Below, in pieces: positions 23,382-34,170 of a stretch of DNA of 64,000 bases. The notes below the pieces were generated by a model that saw nothing but the letters and a program-made list of their open reading frames with translations, searched no databases and was not told the origin of the DNA. How positions within the stretch are numbered: position 1 is the stretch's first letter; each line of letters begins with the position of its first letter. The stretch covers positions 372,001 to 436,000 of the forward strand of contig BSBK01008847.1 in NCBI GenBank assembly GCA_027943335.1, given 5' to 3'. The stretch is from Chamaecyparis obtusa (taxonomy: Eukaryota; Streptophyta; Pinopsida; Cupressales; Cupressaceae). The position numbers and the translations under genes were made by a program.

Positions 23382-24110
23382 AATCCCTCATTAAGTTCTA
23401 GTTTAATTGTTTGCTCCTTTTGATTAGGGTTAACTAAAAATAAAGTATTGGTTATTAGATTATGTGTAGTTTTATTGAAACAGTTTTGCATTTTCCCTAT
23501 CAAACCAATTCTTCTATGAGGAGGAGAGTGAATATTACGTTTTGTTGGGCCTGAAAGAAAACAATGCTTACCACATTCACCTAGATCACTTACCAAGGGT
23601 GGGCGGTTTTTAAAGGTATCGATTTGAGAGTCATCCAGACAATTCGGAGGGATATCCTTCTCCCCATTCATATTGATCTTAGCTGAACTTCCAGATCTTC
23701 AATGAGGGGGAGAGTATATTTCCATAGCTTTGGAGGAGGGACAAGAAGAGGGTTTGGATTTATTAAGCTTGCCATCCTCAGATCTAATAGGGATAGGATT
23801 CTTACTTTCACCATTCTAAAGATCAATTGAATGCTTCTTATGAGAAAAAACCCTAGAAGCTCTAGGGGAAGAAGGCATTAAAATATCAAAATGATTGGAG
23901 GTGGGAACAAAGAAAGTGTTTAGACCTTCACCATTTGTTGCTCTGCGTGATTTAGGAACTGCTTTCCATTCATTTTCTGAGTCGGTGTAAATCGCTTTAG
24001 ATTTTTGGTTGGGAGGCAAAACATAAATGCTTGCGAGACCTGCATCTTTTGTTTTTGAGAAAAACTCAAACTGACTATCTAGGTTTTCGACACTAAAAAA
24101 ATTATTTTGA
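23382..24110 (-). pseudogene. LINE ORF1, N-terminal region
   Basis: The minus-strand frames 24019-23816 and 23671-23382 lie upstream of, and contiguous with, the ORF1 piece at 17639 once the LTR insertion and one CTATT copy are disregarded. The first shows an ENEW..VPKSRR....NHFDIL segment of the sort found at the start of plant LINE ORF1. No folded domain is recognised and the frames differ, so it is decayed. The 5' end of the LINE is placed near 24110, where coding character stops. Confidence 0.5.
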
Positions 24111-24235
24111 GTGAAACTTTGCAGAGCTATTTAATAATCATTACTAAACAATATCTTTAATTATTTATTAACTAATGCTTCAAATCAACTATGCTTCTAC
24201 ATATAAAGATAAAAAAATTGTTGAAACAAAACCCT

Positions 24236-25760
24236 TGAGCTAGGAGAGATAGGGATATATAATGAGGGATAAATATAAGAGTGAGAAGAGAAAGGAGATA
24301 CATATAGAGACCAAGATGTAGGAGAGGGATATGAAGAGAATGAGAGGGATAGATAGAGATGAAAGAGATAAATATATATTGAGGGAGAGATAGAAAGATA
24401 TAGATAGAGATAAGAAGGGACATATAGAGGGGCGGAGATAGGGAGAGATATAGAGATAGAGGGGTATAGAGAGATAACGAGATAGAGATAGAGGGGGAGA
24501 TGGAAAAATAAATATAGAGAGATAGAGATGAAGATATGTAGATATAAACCTTTAGGAAGAGGGAGAGGGAGAAAGAGATAGAGGAACATGAATGGATCTA
24601 AAGAGAGGGAGACATAGCTAGAGATTTAGGAGGAGAGAAGAAGACAAAATTTGAGATGAAGCTAGATTTAGAGAGGAAGAGGAAGATAAATAGATATATA
24701 GAGAGGGAGAGGGATAAAGATAGAAATAATTAAGGAGATGGAGAGGGAAATATAAACAAATATAGAGTTATAGAAGAAGAGGGAGAGGGAAAGATAGAGA
24801 GAAATAAATGGTGAGAGAGAGGGAACCGTATAGAGATAAAGTTATAAGGATATATAGAGTTGGAGGGGGAGAGAGAGAGAGAGAGAGAGCTCAAAAAAGG
24901 GGGATACAGATATATGGGAGGATACAATGAGAGATTGATATATATTAAAAGATAAAGGGCCCAAGAGAGGTACACACACACACACACACACACAACAAAA
25001 AATGATAGATAGATAAGGATTTAGTGATATAAAAAGATATTGATTAAAAGAGATAGAGAGGAGTGAGAGTGGGATCAAGAGGGAAAAAATAGAGATAGAG
25101 ATATCTTGCATGAGAGATGGAGCAATAAAGATAGAGAAGATAAAGTTAATGAGATATAAAATAAAATAAATAATAATAATATAATTTATTGGAATATGTT
25201 TCCACTTTCAATTATGCGTTCATTTTTTCATCAACATTTCAAATCATACTCTATGATCCATCATTAGGATGAGAGAGTTCAAGAAGATACATGAGTAAAT
25301 GGTAGACCCATAACAACACAAAAAGGTAAGGGAGAAGGGAGCGACACATAGAATAAGACATCTAGGAAGAGACAAACCAATAAAATATTATAAACCAAAA
25401 ACATAATTTATATTTTGAGCTATTGGAATGGATCTTGTTGAAGGCAAACATATTTAACGGCATTAATTTGATTTGAGAGAAAGAAGGTGATATAGACAAG
25501 TAATAGAGAGAGGTAGAAAGAGAGTGAGATATAGATAAAGAGGGGTATAAGAAGTGACATATATAGAGATAAAGGAATACATAAAGAGAGAAAGTAGGAA
25601 AGATGGAGGGAGAGATTGAGTGAATATAAGAGATAAAAATAATGAGATAGATTGAATATGAGAAAGATGGATGGAGAGAGGAAGAAGGAGGTGGAGAAAT
25701 AGAGATAGAAAGAGGGAGATAATGAGAGGGGAAATTGTGAAACATAGACAAAGAGAGATT
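24236..25760. repeat. GA/GATA-rich purine tract
   Basis: About 1.5 kb of imperfect GAGATA, GAGAGG, GATAGA and TATAGAGA units on the plus strand, with a short AC run at 24972-24994 and AT-richer patches (about 25140-25460). The minus-strand translations (Ser/Leu/Ile/Tyr/Pro) are artefacts of the repeat. It starts near the 5' end of the LINE. Confidence 0.93.
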
Positions 25761-26420
25761 TACCTACAACTTATTTTCAACTTTTTTTTATAAAACTTGG
25801 GACAAATTGAAAATTTATTACATTATAGTCAAACATAATAATTATTGGGTTGCCTCAATAGTTTTGTTTTAACTGAACATTATATTTTATTTATATTAGA
25901 TGTATTATATGTTTAATATTTATTTGTATTTCTTACATATAGAATTAATATATGAACTATATTTATTATCATAAATTATGTTCTATAGTATATATTATTA
26001 GAGATAAATATGATTCAATATAATTAATATATATTATACTTTTTATATATATACTAATTAAAATAATAATCATATTGTATATTTGATATTTTTATTTTAA
26101 ATTTATTAAATATTACATACATTAAAATTATTTTTATTACTACATATTATATATAGTTATACTTTATTATGTTCAATAATTTATTTCATCAATAATAATT
26201 ATTATATAAATATAATATATAATATTTTTAATTTATACTACATGAAAAGTTATTATAATAAGTATAACCACAATATTATTTTGGAAATAAATTTCGTAAT
26301 TTACCTTTATCTCAAATCTAATAAAGAATAATAATATAACTTATATATCAAATATTATATTTAATTATATTATATATAATTTAATATATCAGATAAAAAT
26401 ATATTATATAGCTTTGTGCT
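25761..26420. other. AT-rich spacer
   Basis: Very AT-rich with many TATATA and ATTATA runs and no ORF. It separates the purine tract from the DUF247 gene and could be a matrix-attachment-like or simply degenerate region. Confidence 0.7.
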
Positions 26421-26809
26421 GTACAGCTGTGCGCTGTACGGTTGATGCAAGCCGGAAGAGACAGGCGGGCAGGGATACGAAGCTTAACTGTAACACTGAC
26501 ATGGTAAAACGGAAAACGGAAAGTGGAAATCAAATGGTTTGACCGGCTTTACAGTCAGAGCTTACTGCGTACTCTTTAAATTAAGATATTATTTAATTGT
26601 GATGATCTACCTCAAGCTAGAGTTCTCGATATAGTTGTATGAATATGCCATTCTATGTATGTAGAAGTTAGGAACCGAACCATAATTTTTTGTTGCAGAG
26701 TAAACGTTGGAAGCTAATATGCCAAAAGTCTCAATTGGGAACTGAATTGTCAATCCCTTCGCCTCATTCCGGGTGCTGTGCTGGCCTCATTCTTATATAG
26801 ATCTTTTTC
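26421..26809 (+). promoter_or_regulatory. 5' flank of the DUF247 gene
   Basis: Base composition changes sharply from AT-rich to mixed at about 26420, which may mark the promoter. TTTTTTGTTGCAG at about 26686-26698 looks like a splice acceptor, so a 5' untranslated exon and intron are possible. TTATATAG at about 26792-26799 is too close to the ATG to be the TATA box of that start. No element is certain. Confidence 0.3.
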
Positions 26810-28321
26810 ATGGAGGTCAGGTCTCACTTCGAGCCTTTCACAGATGGATCGGACAGCCGCGGCGTTCCTTTACAACTTCTTCAGCACCTCGCCTCGACGT
26901 CGGAAAAGCCGCCTCCTAAATCATCTGAAGATGCAGCACCTGGTTCGTGGGTTGTTAATATTCAAGACAGGTTTGCAACTGATGAGTATAAATTACGACA
27001 ACCTTCTTCCCATTTGTGTATTTATAGGTTGCCCGCAACCATAAGGGCTCCTCAGCCAGAAGCATATATTCCTCAAGTTGCTTCTTTTGGGCCTTACCAT
27101 CATCGCAAAGACAATAAACTCTCTGCAATGGATGACAATAAGTTGCTAGCAGTGGATAAATTTTTGAAAAGATCGCGTCGTGTGACCATTGACAACCTAA
27201 TAAACGAAGTTGGCAAATTAGAAAGCGTGATTCGAAGCTTCTATGAGGATTCAGCAATCGAATACAGTAAAGAAACCTTGGCCTGGATGTTCACCATGGA
27301 CGCGTGCTTCATTTTAGAGTTCCTCTGGGCTTTGTACGGAGACACAGTCAGCTTTGAAGAGCACATCAGCTTACTTCTCCAGTACAATGGTCGTCAAAAT
27401 ATCTTCAGATGGGAAATAATGAGGGACATTGTAAAGTTAGAAAATCAAATTCCACTTTTCCTTCTCTTACGCATACTTGAGTTGGGGTTACAAAATAAGG
27501 AAGCTGCAGTGTGAGCATTAGTTGAGCTATTAGCTCCGCATAAACAGTTTAAAGGATTTCCATTCTCTTTGGCCTTATCGGAGGATAAACTTAAGGCAAG
27601 GTTGAAAGAACATATTCAAAATGGCGCATCTCATCTTTTGGATTTCTGCAGAAGGCTGATCAAAGATTTCTTAATAGATTCAAGTTCTGGTTCTACTGCT
27701 TCTGCTAGCAATGGTAGTGCAAAATGTGGCTTTGCAGCTTCTGCGAGCATTGGCACTGCCAAATGTACTTCTTCTTGTTGTACTCCTGATTTCATATCTC
27801 TATCAAGTTCTGCCAGCGACCATGTGTCTACGCCATCAGCTGCAAAGTTAAATAAGGCTGGTGTCAAGTTTAAGCAGGCCACTGAAGGGCATATCAGGTT
27901 TGATGGGAGATATTTTGGAAGCACATTTTACATCCCTCAAATTACTATTGATGACGACACAGAAATACTTCTGAGGAACTTAATTGCATTTGAAGAGTGT
28001 CAGGGTTGCAGATTATTTCAGCCAGAACCCAGAATCATCTCAACTTATATGCATTTAATGGATGACTTAATTGACACTGCCGAGGATGTTGAATTTCTTA
28101 AGAAAGGTAAAGTGATCAGAAGCCTGGTGGGTAGTGACGAAGAAGTAGTTGGCATGGTCAATGATCTCTGCAAAGGAGTCACTGTCTCTGTAAGTGTAGA
28201 TGATCGATTCAAGGAAGTTGTGGATGAGATCAGAATGCATTACAATAGTCAGTTGAAAGTGTGGATAAGCGAGTTTACAGCAGAGTATTGCTCCAAACCA
28301 TGGTCTGTTGTCTCACCGTAA
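26810..28321 (+). pseudogene. DUF247 family protein, one premature TGA
   Basis: One frame of 503 codons broken only by TGA at 27512-27514 (after residue 234). Family hallmarks appear in order: IYRLPA.IRAPQPEAYIPQVASFGPYHH at about residues 70-100, MDACFILEFLW (about 163-173), and DIVKLENQIPLFLLLRI (about 205-221) just before the stop. After it come AGVKFK (about 352), FDGRYFGSTFYIPQITIDDDTEILLRNLIAFEEC, and SLVGSDEEV.G..NDL.KGV. The Ala/Ser/Cys-rich linker (about 285-335) contains a twofold repeat of the form SAS.G.AKC. DUF247 proteins usually end with a transmembrane helix after the ...PW motif; here TAA follows PWSVVSP, so the anchor is missing. Function in the family is largely unknown; DUF247 genes are linked to self-incompatibility loci in grasses. 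A recent pseudogene, a null allele or a base-call error would all fit. It has no close gene neighbours. Confidence 0.9.
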
Positions 28322-29213
28322 AAGGCTAGGTAGTCACCACAAATTATAACATAGTATACTTCATGTGTGAATTGGGTAAGTAATGAAGTATGCTTGGTGT
28401 GTAAATGGAATATGGACGGTTGGTTTACACATTAGATATTAAGGATGGATGATTCTTAAGGTAAAAGTGTAAAATAGACAAAGTTGAAAAAAAATAAAAA
28501 TTCATTTAATTTATTTCTTTGTTTCTTAGTATGTAATATTTAAGAACTGTCAAAATGGAGGTGCCAGATTATTTTTTAAAAGAAAAAGAAAGAAGGCATT
28601 TTAAAATATTGTATTTTTTTTTTAGCAAATTTTGTTTTCTTAAAGCACCTCTCAAAAATTGAAAATAAGGTAAAATTTCTTGGGCATTGCTTGGATTTGC
28701 AAGGAAGGATTAAAGGTGTGTTTGTTTTTCTTCTTAATTTTGGAGAATTTTGATTTTTTGTAAGTTTCAGATTTAGTTAATATTCTTTATTTCTATTATG
28801 TTTGTGTTGCTTCAAATCATGTTTGTCATGCTCACCCTTATGGTAGCATATGACCTCTATTATAAATAAAAAAATGAAGTTGTGCATTTATGTAGCAAAA
28901 GGATATATTATATTTTTCAAGTTTTTTATTTTTAAAATAAAATTTAAGCTTTGATCAAGGTGGTTTTGGTATTTTTATAGTTTTATACTAACAAATAATT
29001 TTAAGATTTTGTAAGTTGTGAATTATTTATGATGACATTTTTGGGGAAAGACTTCCTCTTCTTTTCCTATTGTAAATCTTTTGATATTATCTTTAATATT
29101 TTTCTATCTCACATTTGTGCATAGATTTTCATGCCACACCCAAATTCATTTAGTTATTTGTAGTGTGAGAAACTTAAGATCAAGCTATAGGGGTAGAAGT
29201 GATTATACAAGTC
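28322..29213. other. Downstream of DUF247, no gene seen
   Basis: AT-rich. AATAAA-type signals near 28489-28496 could serve as the polyadenylation signal of the gene. Nothing else recognised. Confidence 0.5.
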
Positions 29214-29517
29214 CAATGCTAACTCATGTTAGAGCATACATATTTTTTTGCACTAGGTACATTTGCATATGTTGCATTAATTAATTGTGCATATGCTCAA
29301 GAATATTCTTATGCATAATTGAGCACATGTTTGCACATGCATACATATCTTAAATTCACTTGGTTGACATTTAGTTTAGCGTAATTTATTTTAGTTTAGT
29401 CTAGTTGGGTTCCAATTTATTTTTTCATCTCTAATTTGCATATCATGCACTAGTTTGCCTATCTTAGCTTTCTTGTTTTTTTAATCTATTTAAGAGACAT
29501 GATTTTCTATAAAAGCA
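29214..29517. repeat. Inverted ~300-bp repeat, left copy
   Basis: The reverse complement of this stretch matches 31243-31560 over its whole length by eye (for example GTGCAAACATGTGCTCAATT and GATATGCAAA.TAGAG), with many substitutions. The two copies point in opposite directions about 1.7 kb apart. Confidence 0.8.
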
Positions 29518-31242
29518 CTACACAACCCCAAATGCCAAGTTTTATAATATGCACCACACAACCCCTAATAGCACTTTATAGTACAATGTATGTACAAAAT
29601 AAGACACAACTGAATGTGCAAAATCTCCATAAACACATGCATACAGGTGAAACTATATCTCAACCTATCTACAAATAGAGAAGTGCATTAAAAAGATGCT
29701 TAGAATTCCCAAATAGGGAAAAGTGCTGGTGATATATGTAGAACAATTCAAGTGAAGTTATCCCACACAAACAGATCCATTCCAAGTGTTAAAACATCCA
29801 AGTAATTTTGTTGATAGTGGAAGCACAAAAATCTAAATAAAATGTACCTAGAGCACAATTTGGAAAAAAATACCATATATTTAAAAGGAGACTCCAATAG
29901 TTTTCTGATGATGTGTAGAGGTAAAAAAAAATGAAGTTTGTATGAGTAGGTTATGGAATTGAAAGTGCAAAATTCAAGGCTGAGTTTAGGAGCTGGTTAC
30001 AAAAAATAGGTGTCAAATCTAATAAAACTACAATTAGAATCATAGTGGTGTTAGAATTAGCATTCCAACAATATATGGTTCACTTGATTTCGAGTCTAGA
30101 TGACAAAGTTATGGGCAAAACATTGAAGTATTTTGTGGTAAAAAGGCTAAAAATATAACTCCACTAAATTTAGAGAAACCCCAAATTTAGTGGAGCCACC
30201 AAAATTGGTGGGGTAGGGATGATGATATCAACATTACTATAGAAAGTACCTTTTATGCGAACGCACAACTATGCCCTTTGACTTGCAAAATAAACTTTAA
30301 TTTTTTCAAAATAATTTTGCTTGCACAATATTTATTAATTTTTTTGCAAAAAGTTTATGAAACCTGGGAATTTGTTTTGGCAGTGTGCTAATTGAGATGT
30401 TGCATAGGTATAGTACAATTCGTACAAATAGTATATAAAATCTACCACATGAATTGTGCCCTCTAAAAAGTTTGCCTTGATTTTGATGATGCTAATTTTG
30501 GATGTTTTGATAAGCGATTTTAGGGCTTTTGGGCCTTTTGAGAATGATGGTGATGTTTGGTTTAGTTTAAAGTACCCAATTTTTTTTTCTAACTTTTAGA
30601 TTTTACCTCATTTTGCATGCCCTTGAGAATCAAATTGACCAAATTTCATTTGCATAGTTTTGATGAAATGGTAGTTGATCTAAGGGTTTTGGCACATTGC
30701 GTGATCTTGTTGGAAGTCTTCCTTTGAGCTTAATGTGTACAAAAATTGTGCATGCCTCAAAATGTGTGCCCACATAATAGACCACTCAAACCCTTAACTA
30801 CTCAAAATTTGATGAAATAGTAGGTGATGTTAAGTATTGGGTTGCTACAAATATGATTATGAAGGTCTATGAAGTTCCAAAAATAAGAAAAAAAATCCTA
30901 TAGTCGAAATTCACACAAGAAGGCAAATTTGGAGACCCTGCAATGCCCTTGATAAAATAAGCCCTCAAACCTTGAGAATAGGTATACTGAATCACACACT
31001 GATACCATGTTGAATTTATGAAGCTTTAATACCATGTTTAAATTATGGCACTCTGGTACCATGTTGCAGTTATGGAGCCACATTGAAATTCACAACACAC
31101 ACACACCTCCAGAATCAAATCGCAAAACAAAAACACCTTCCACAAGAAGGGAAACAAGAAAACAATTGCTATATTTCTCAAGATGCAGCTTAGAAGATAA
31201 GATTGCAAGATTGCAGGACAAATTGCAATGAACATGATACTA
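29518..31242. other. Spacer between inverted copies; PBS-like site
   Basis: No ORF of note. At 30999-31007 the minus strand reads TGGTATCAG, matching the start of the initiator-Met tRNA primer site used by many plant Ty1/copia elements. TACCATGTT recurs at about 31003, 31032 and 31057, giving three loose ~28-bp units. This could be the edge of a minus-strand copia LTR beginning at 31008, but no second LTR or coding sequence supports it. Confidence 0.35.
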
Positions 31243-31560
31243 TGCTTTTAAAGAAAAGTATATCTCTAAGAATAGAGGAAAAAGCTAAAAAGCTAACATA
31301 TGGAAACTAGTGTATGATATGCAAACTAGAGTTAAAAAGGTGAACCAAAGCCCAAATGGGTTAATCTAACCTAAATTAGGCTCAATTAAAGCTCAACTAA
31401 GTGAACTTAAGCTAGGCATGCATGTGCAAACATGTGCTCAATTATGCATAAAAGTATTCTTTAGGCATGTGCATAGTTAATTAATGCAACAATACCATAT
31501 GTGCCTAATGCTACAAAACTATGTATGTGTAACATAGATGCATTCTCTAACATGCATTAC
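31243..31560. repeat. Inverted ~300-bp repeat, right copy
   Basis: Partner of 29214-29517 in reverse orientation. Its right end adjoins the decayed LINE ORF1 that follows, suggesting that an element end or a rearrangement junction lies near 31560-31600. Confidence 0.8.
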
Positions 31561-31589
31561 CCTATCATTTCTTAGTTAAATTGTCCTAG

Positions 31590-33000
31590 GGATGCCTCAT
31601 ACCCCTATTTTAACTACATGAACCCTCATTTCTATTCTTTTCTTCCACTATAAAGCTACCTCTAGCATTAACACTATATGTTTTCATAACCATTTCATTC
31701 AATAAATCTGCACTGCTAACTGTACCCTTTTCTTCCCCAATAGAACTACAACTAACATTAGCATTACTTTTATTCATTGTTACTTTTCATCCCGAGTCCT
31801 TTGATCTTTAGGGAGCCTTTTTCTAAAAATCCTTGATAACTTCCTTTTCCATGTCTTTTGGAATGTCACCCTGACCTTCTTTTCCCATTGAATAATAGTT
31901 TGGGGATACCTCCTTCCAATATGTTGCTTGTTTGATCAAATCTCCTTTAGTAAAATCAGCAGTGATATGCCCTTTTTGAAAGCATATTTGAAATCCAAAA
32001 GGGGTTCCTTCATAATCTATAAATTGCAGCTAATTACCCTTTTTATATTTCAACAGTAAATCTATTGTAAGACCTTTCATCATTTCCATTTCAACTAGAA
32101 TAGGACCATGCGTGGTATGAGAAAAACCTAAGGAACTCACCCACCCCCCAAAACTTACCCAAATAATTTCCAACAACTTCAAGATAGTATTCAAACTAAT
32201 ACTATAACAAAAGACGAGGAAGTATTACCCATACTAGAATCTTATTAAAATATACAATAGCAAGGTTGAAAGCTTGGTACCATGGTTTCAACAAAAATAG
32301 ATGCTTCTCCTCCTAACTCCAGTAGTACTCACACGACATCGTATTTATGTCCTATTCATTCTAAAAAGCTACTACAAAAAACCCCTTGGGTACCAAGATA
32401 AATTTTTTAACATCCCCATTCAAAATGGGACAACAAAACTCTAAAATCCACTTGTGTAACTCCTTGAGGCTTAGTAAAACAACCTTTAAATGTCCCAATC
32501 AAGCCCAACTTACCTAAATACTTCTCATTATTTAGCACTTCATTTGATATCTCTTCTCCTAAGCACATTGTTAACCTATTAGCTATTGACATTTCCCTGT
32601 TTAGGCTCTAAACAACACCATCATTTTTGCATCCTACCTTCCTTCCATCTCCATTGCTCCTATTTGGCCTTTGGTGCCAATCAGTCTACTTTCTCTTTAT
32701 TTTGGCATGCTAGTCACTATTGTTCGAGGGGTGAGGCATTTCCAAATCCACCTTGAAACCCACTCACTTTGCTCCCCCTTCTTGTCCCAGGTGTTGATAT
32801 CAAGTTTGAGAAGTTACCAATACTTTCCAAAGCCCTGTTCGTAGGCGTAAACCTTTTAGAAGGATTTTGACAATGAAAAGAGGTATCACAACTAGACTAA
32901 AGAGTTTGTAGTAAACTAGGTGAGAATCAAACCAAAGTTGATGCATAGCACTGAGATCATTAGCTTAACACTATGCCTCACGACTTGCCTTCCCGCCAAC
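31590..33000 (-). pseudogene. Decayed LINE ORF1 fragment (third LINE)
   Basis: Minus-strand frames between about 33000 and 31590 show the plant L1 ORF1 pattern. A LGKLGLIGTFKG.FTKP segment (32592-32407) is followed at about 32150-31950 by WVSFGGWVSSLG, ILVEMEMMKGLTIDLLLKYK, then an IDYEGTPFGFQICFQKGH segment. This corresponds to the DUF4283 end and the zinc-knuckle-like C-terminal motif, with the first Cys of the knuckle lost. Many stops and frameshifts; no ORF2 follows on the left. The opposite end is unclear. Confidence 0.58.
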
Positions 33001-33800
33001 TTGACTACATACACACCCTTTGGATGAATATATTCTTATTAAACATTATATTAATAACATTAAAATACTAGAATGAAAAATAAAAAACGGTTGGTTCATT
33101 ATATTATTCTTGAAACTATGCACTATAATTATTTAATTAATTTCTTCTCTCCTTCCTGATTGCTTTTTGAAATGTTATTTTTCCTTTTCCACTTTAAATT
33201 TATTTATTTTAAAAATATTTATATCAACACTAAATAAGTAATACAATAAAGCGTTCTTTCAAAATAACAATCTTGAAAGCCAATAATGATTAAACAGAAC
33301 TACAAAATGCTATTAGAAAGAGGAGCCATAAAAAAAAATAGAGACAAACAAAATACATCAGAATTATTTTGTAATTTTTTCCTTTAAATTTAGCTCGATC
33401 AATTAAAAAACAAATAAACTCAAATTTGGATTATGACATCTTGTAGAATTTTGCAGCATAGATCTAGCTATAAGAAAAAGAGAAAACAATACTCGCAAAA
33501 ATGAAAAATAAAGCTGCACAAAATAAAAATATGATTGATTACATTGTGCTCAAATTCGTCTATTACAAAGCAAATCATGAAGATTTATACAAAGTTTAAT
33601 CACCCCATAACATAAGAAATCACGGTGAGTTGCACAAAATCCTCAGTCACACTGGTTGGACTGAACATGAACAACGCTCCTCCCCAAATAACAGATTAGA
33701 ACAAAATGTCAAAAAAAAAAGTGATTAGAAAAATTCACGGAGTGGAACTCAAGATGAGAATTGGAGTTAGAATTAAACAGTGACACATCTAAGGGGAACC
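33001..33800. other. AT-rich spacer
   Basis: No ORF and no recognisable repeat. Confidence 0.5.
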
Positions 33801-34170
33801 GTTAAACGTATGGAGGGCGCTAATGAGCCAAATCGCTTGCATAAAATGGAAAGGAGCTTCCACTAATGGTACAGATGGAGATCGACGACGCAGGTTCACT
33901 CCGCGGGGCGATCCTACGGCTCGCAACAAAAGAGCCCTTCCACGCAGTTATTGCCTCCTGCTTTCGCATCTGCAGCTGCTCGACTGTTTTTGGACCGTGG
34001 GGTGAAAAAAACATTTGTTGTAAAAGTGCAAAGAAACTACCCATTGTTTATTCCGCCATTGGCGAATGCTTGTTGCTCAGTATGCATGTTTAAGAACGAT
34101 ATTGTTATTGGCCGTCGATCGAGGCAGGAGATAAACATAGCTGGAAAATCTATTGGGTTTCAATGAAATC
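33801..34170 (+). other. GC-richer patch with short unknown ORFs
   Basis: A patch with many CG dinucleotides in an otherwise AT-rich area. Plus-strand frames 33866-34093 (75 aa) and 33951-34166 (71 aa) overlap in different frames, and neither resembles a known family. It could be the first exon of an undetected gene or a gene relic. I could not decide strand or frame. Confidence 0.2.

Larger units (their letters stand above)
2880..24110 (-). mobile_element. LINE-1-like retrotransposon, split by three insertions
   Basis: Read on the minus strand the pieces come in normal plant L1-clade order: ORF1 (24019-23382, then 17639-16136), endonuclease (about 16136-15575, then 6886-6581), reverse transcriptase (6243-5046, 4694-4009), zf-RVT (3996-3424) and RNase H (3270-2892). 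The gaps are filled by a solo LTR (4695-5040), a gag-only LTR element (6892-15569) and a minus-strand LTR element (17645-23376), each with its own 5-bp target-site duplication. LINE motifs continue across each gap, which shows the fragments were one element. Every ORF has frameshifts and stops, so it is dead. The outer ends are approximate; no target-site duplication for the LINE itself was found. Confidence 0.88.

Noticed and set aside
24172..25751. Long Ser/Leu/Ile/Tyr/Pro-rich minus-strand ORFs
   Set aside because: Complement of a GA/GATA repeat; low complexity and not protein coding.
26778..27044. Alternative ORF starting at 26778
   Set aside because: Different frame from the clear DUF247 coding sequence and ends early; shadow frame.
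27631..27924. Minus-strand 97-codon ORF
   Set aside because: Antisense shadow of the DUF247 reading frame.
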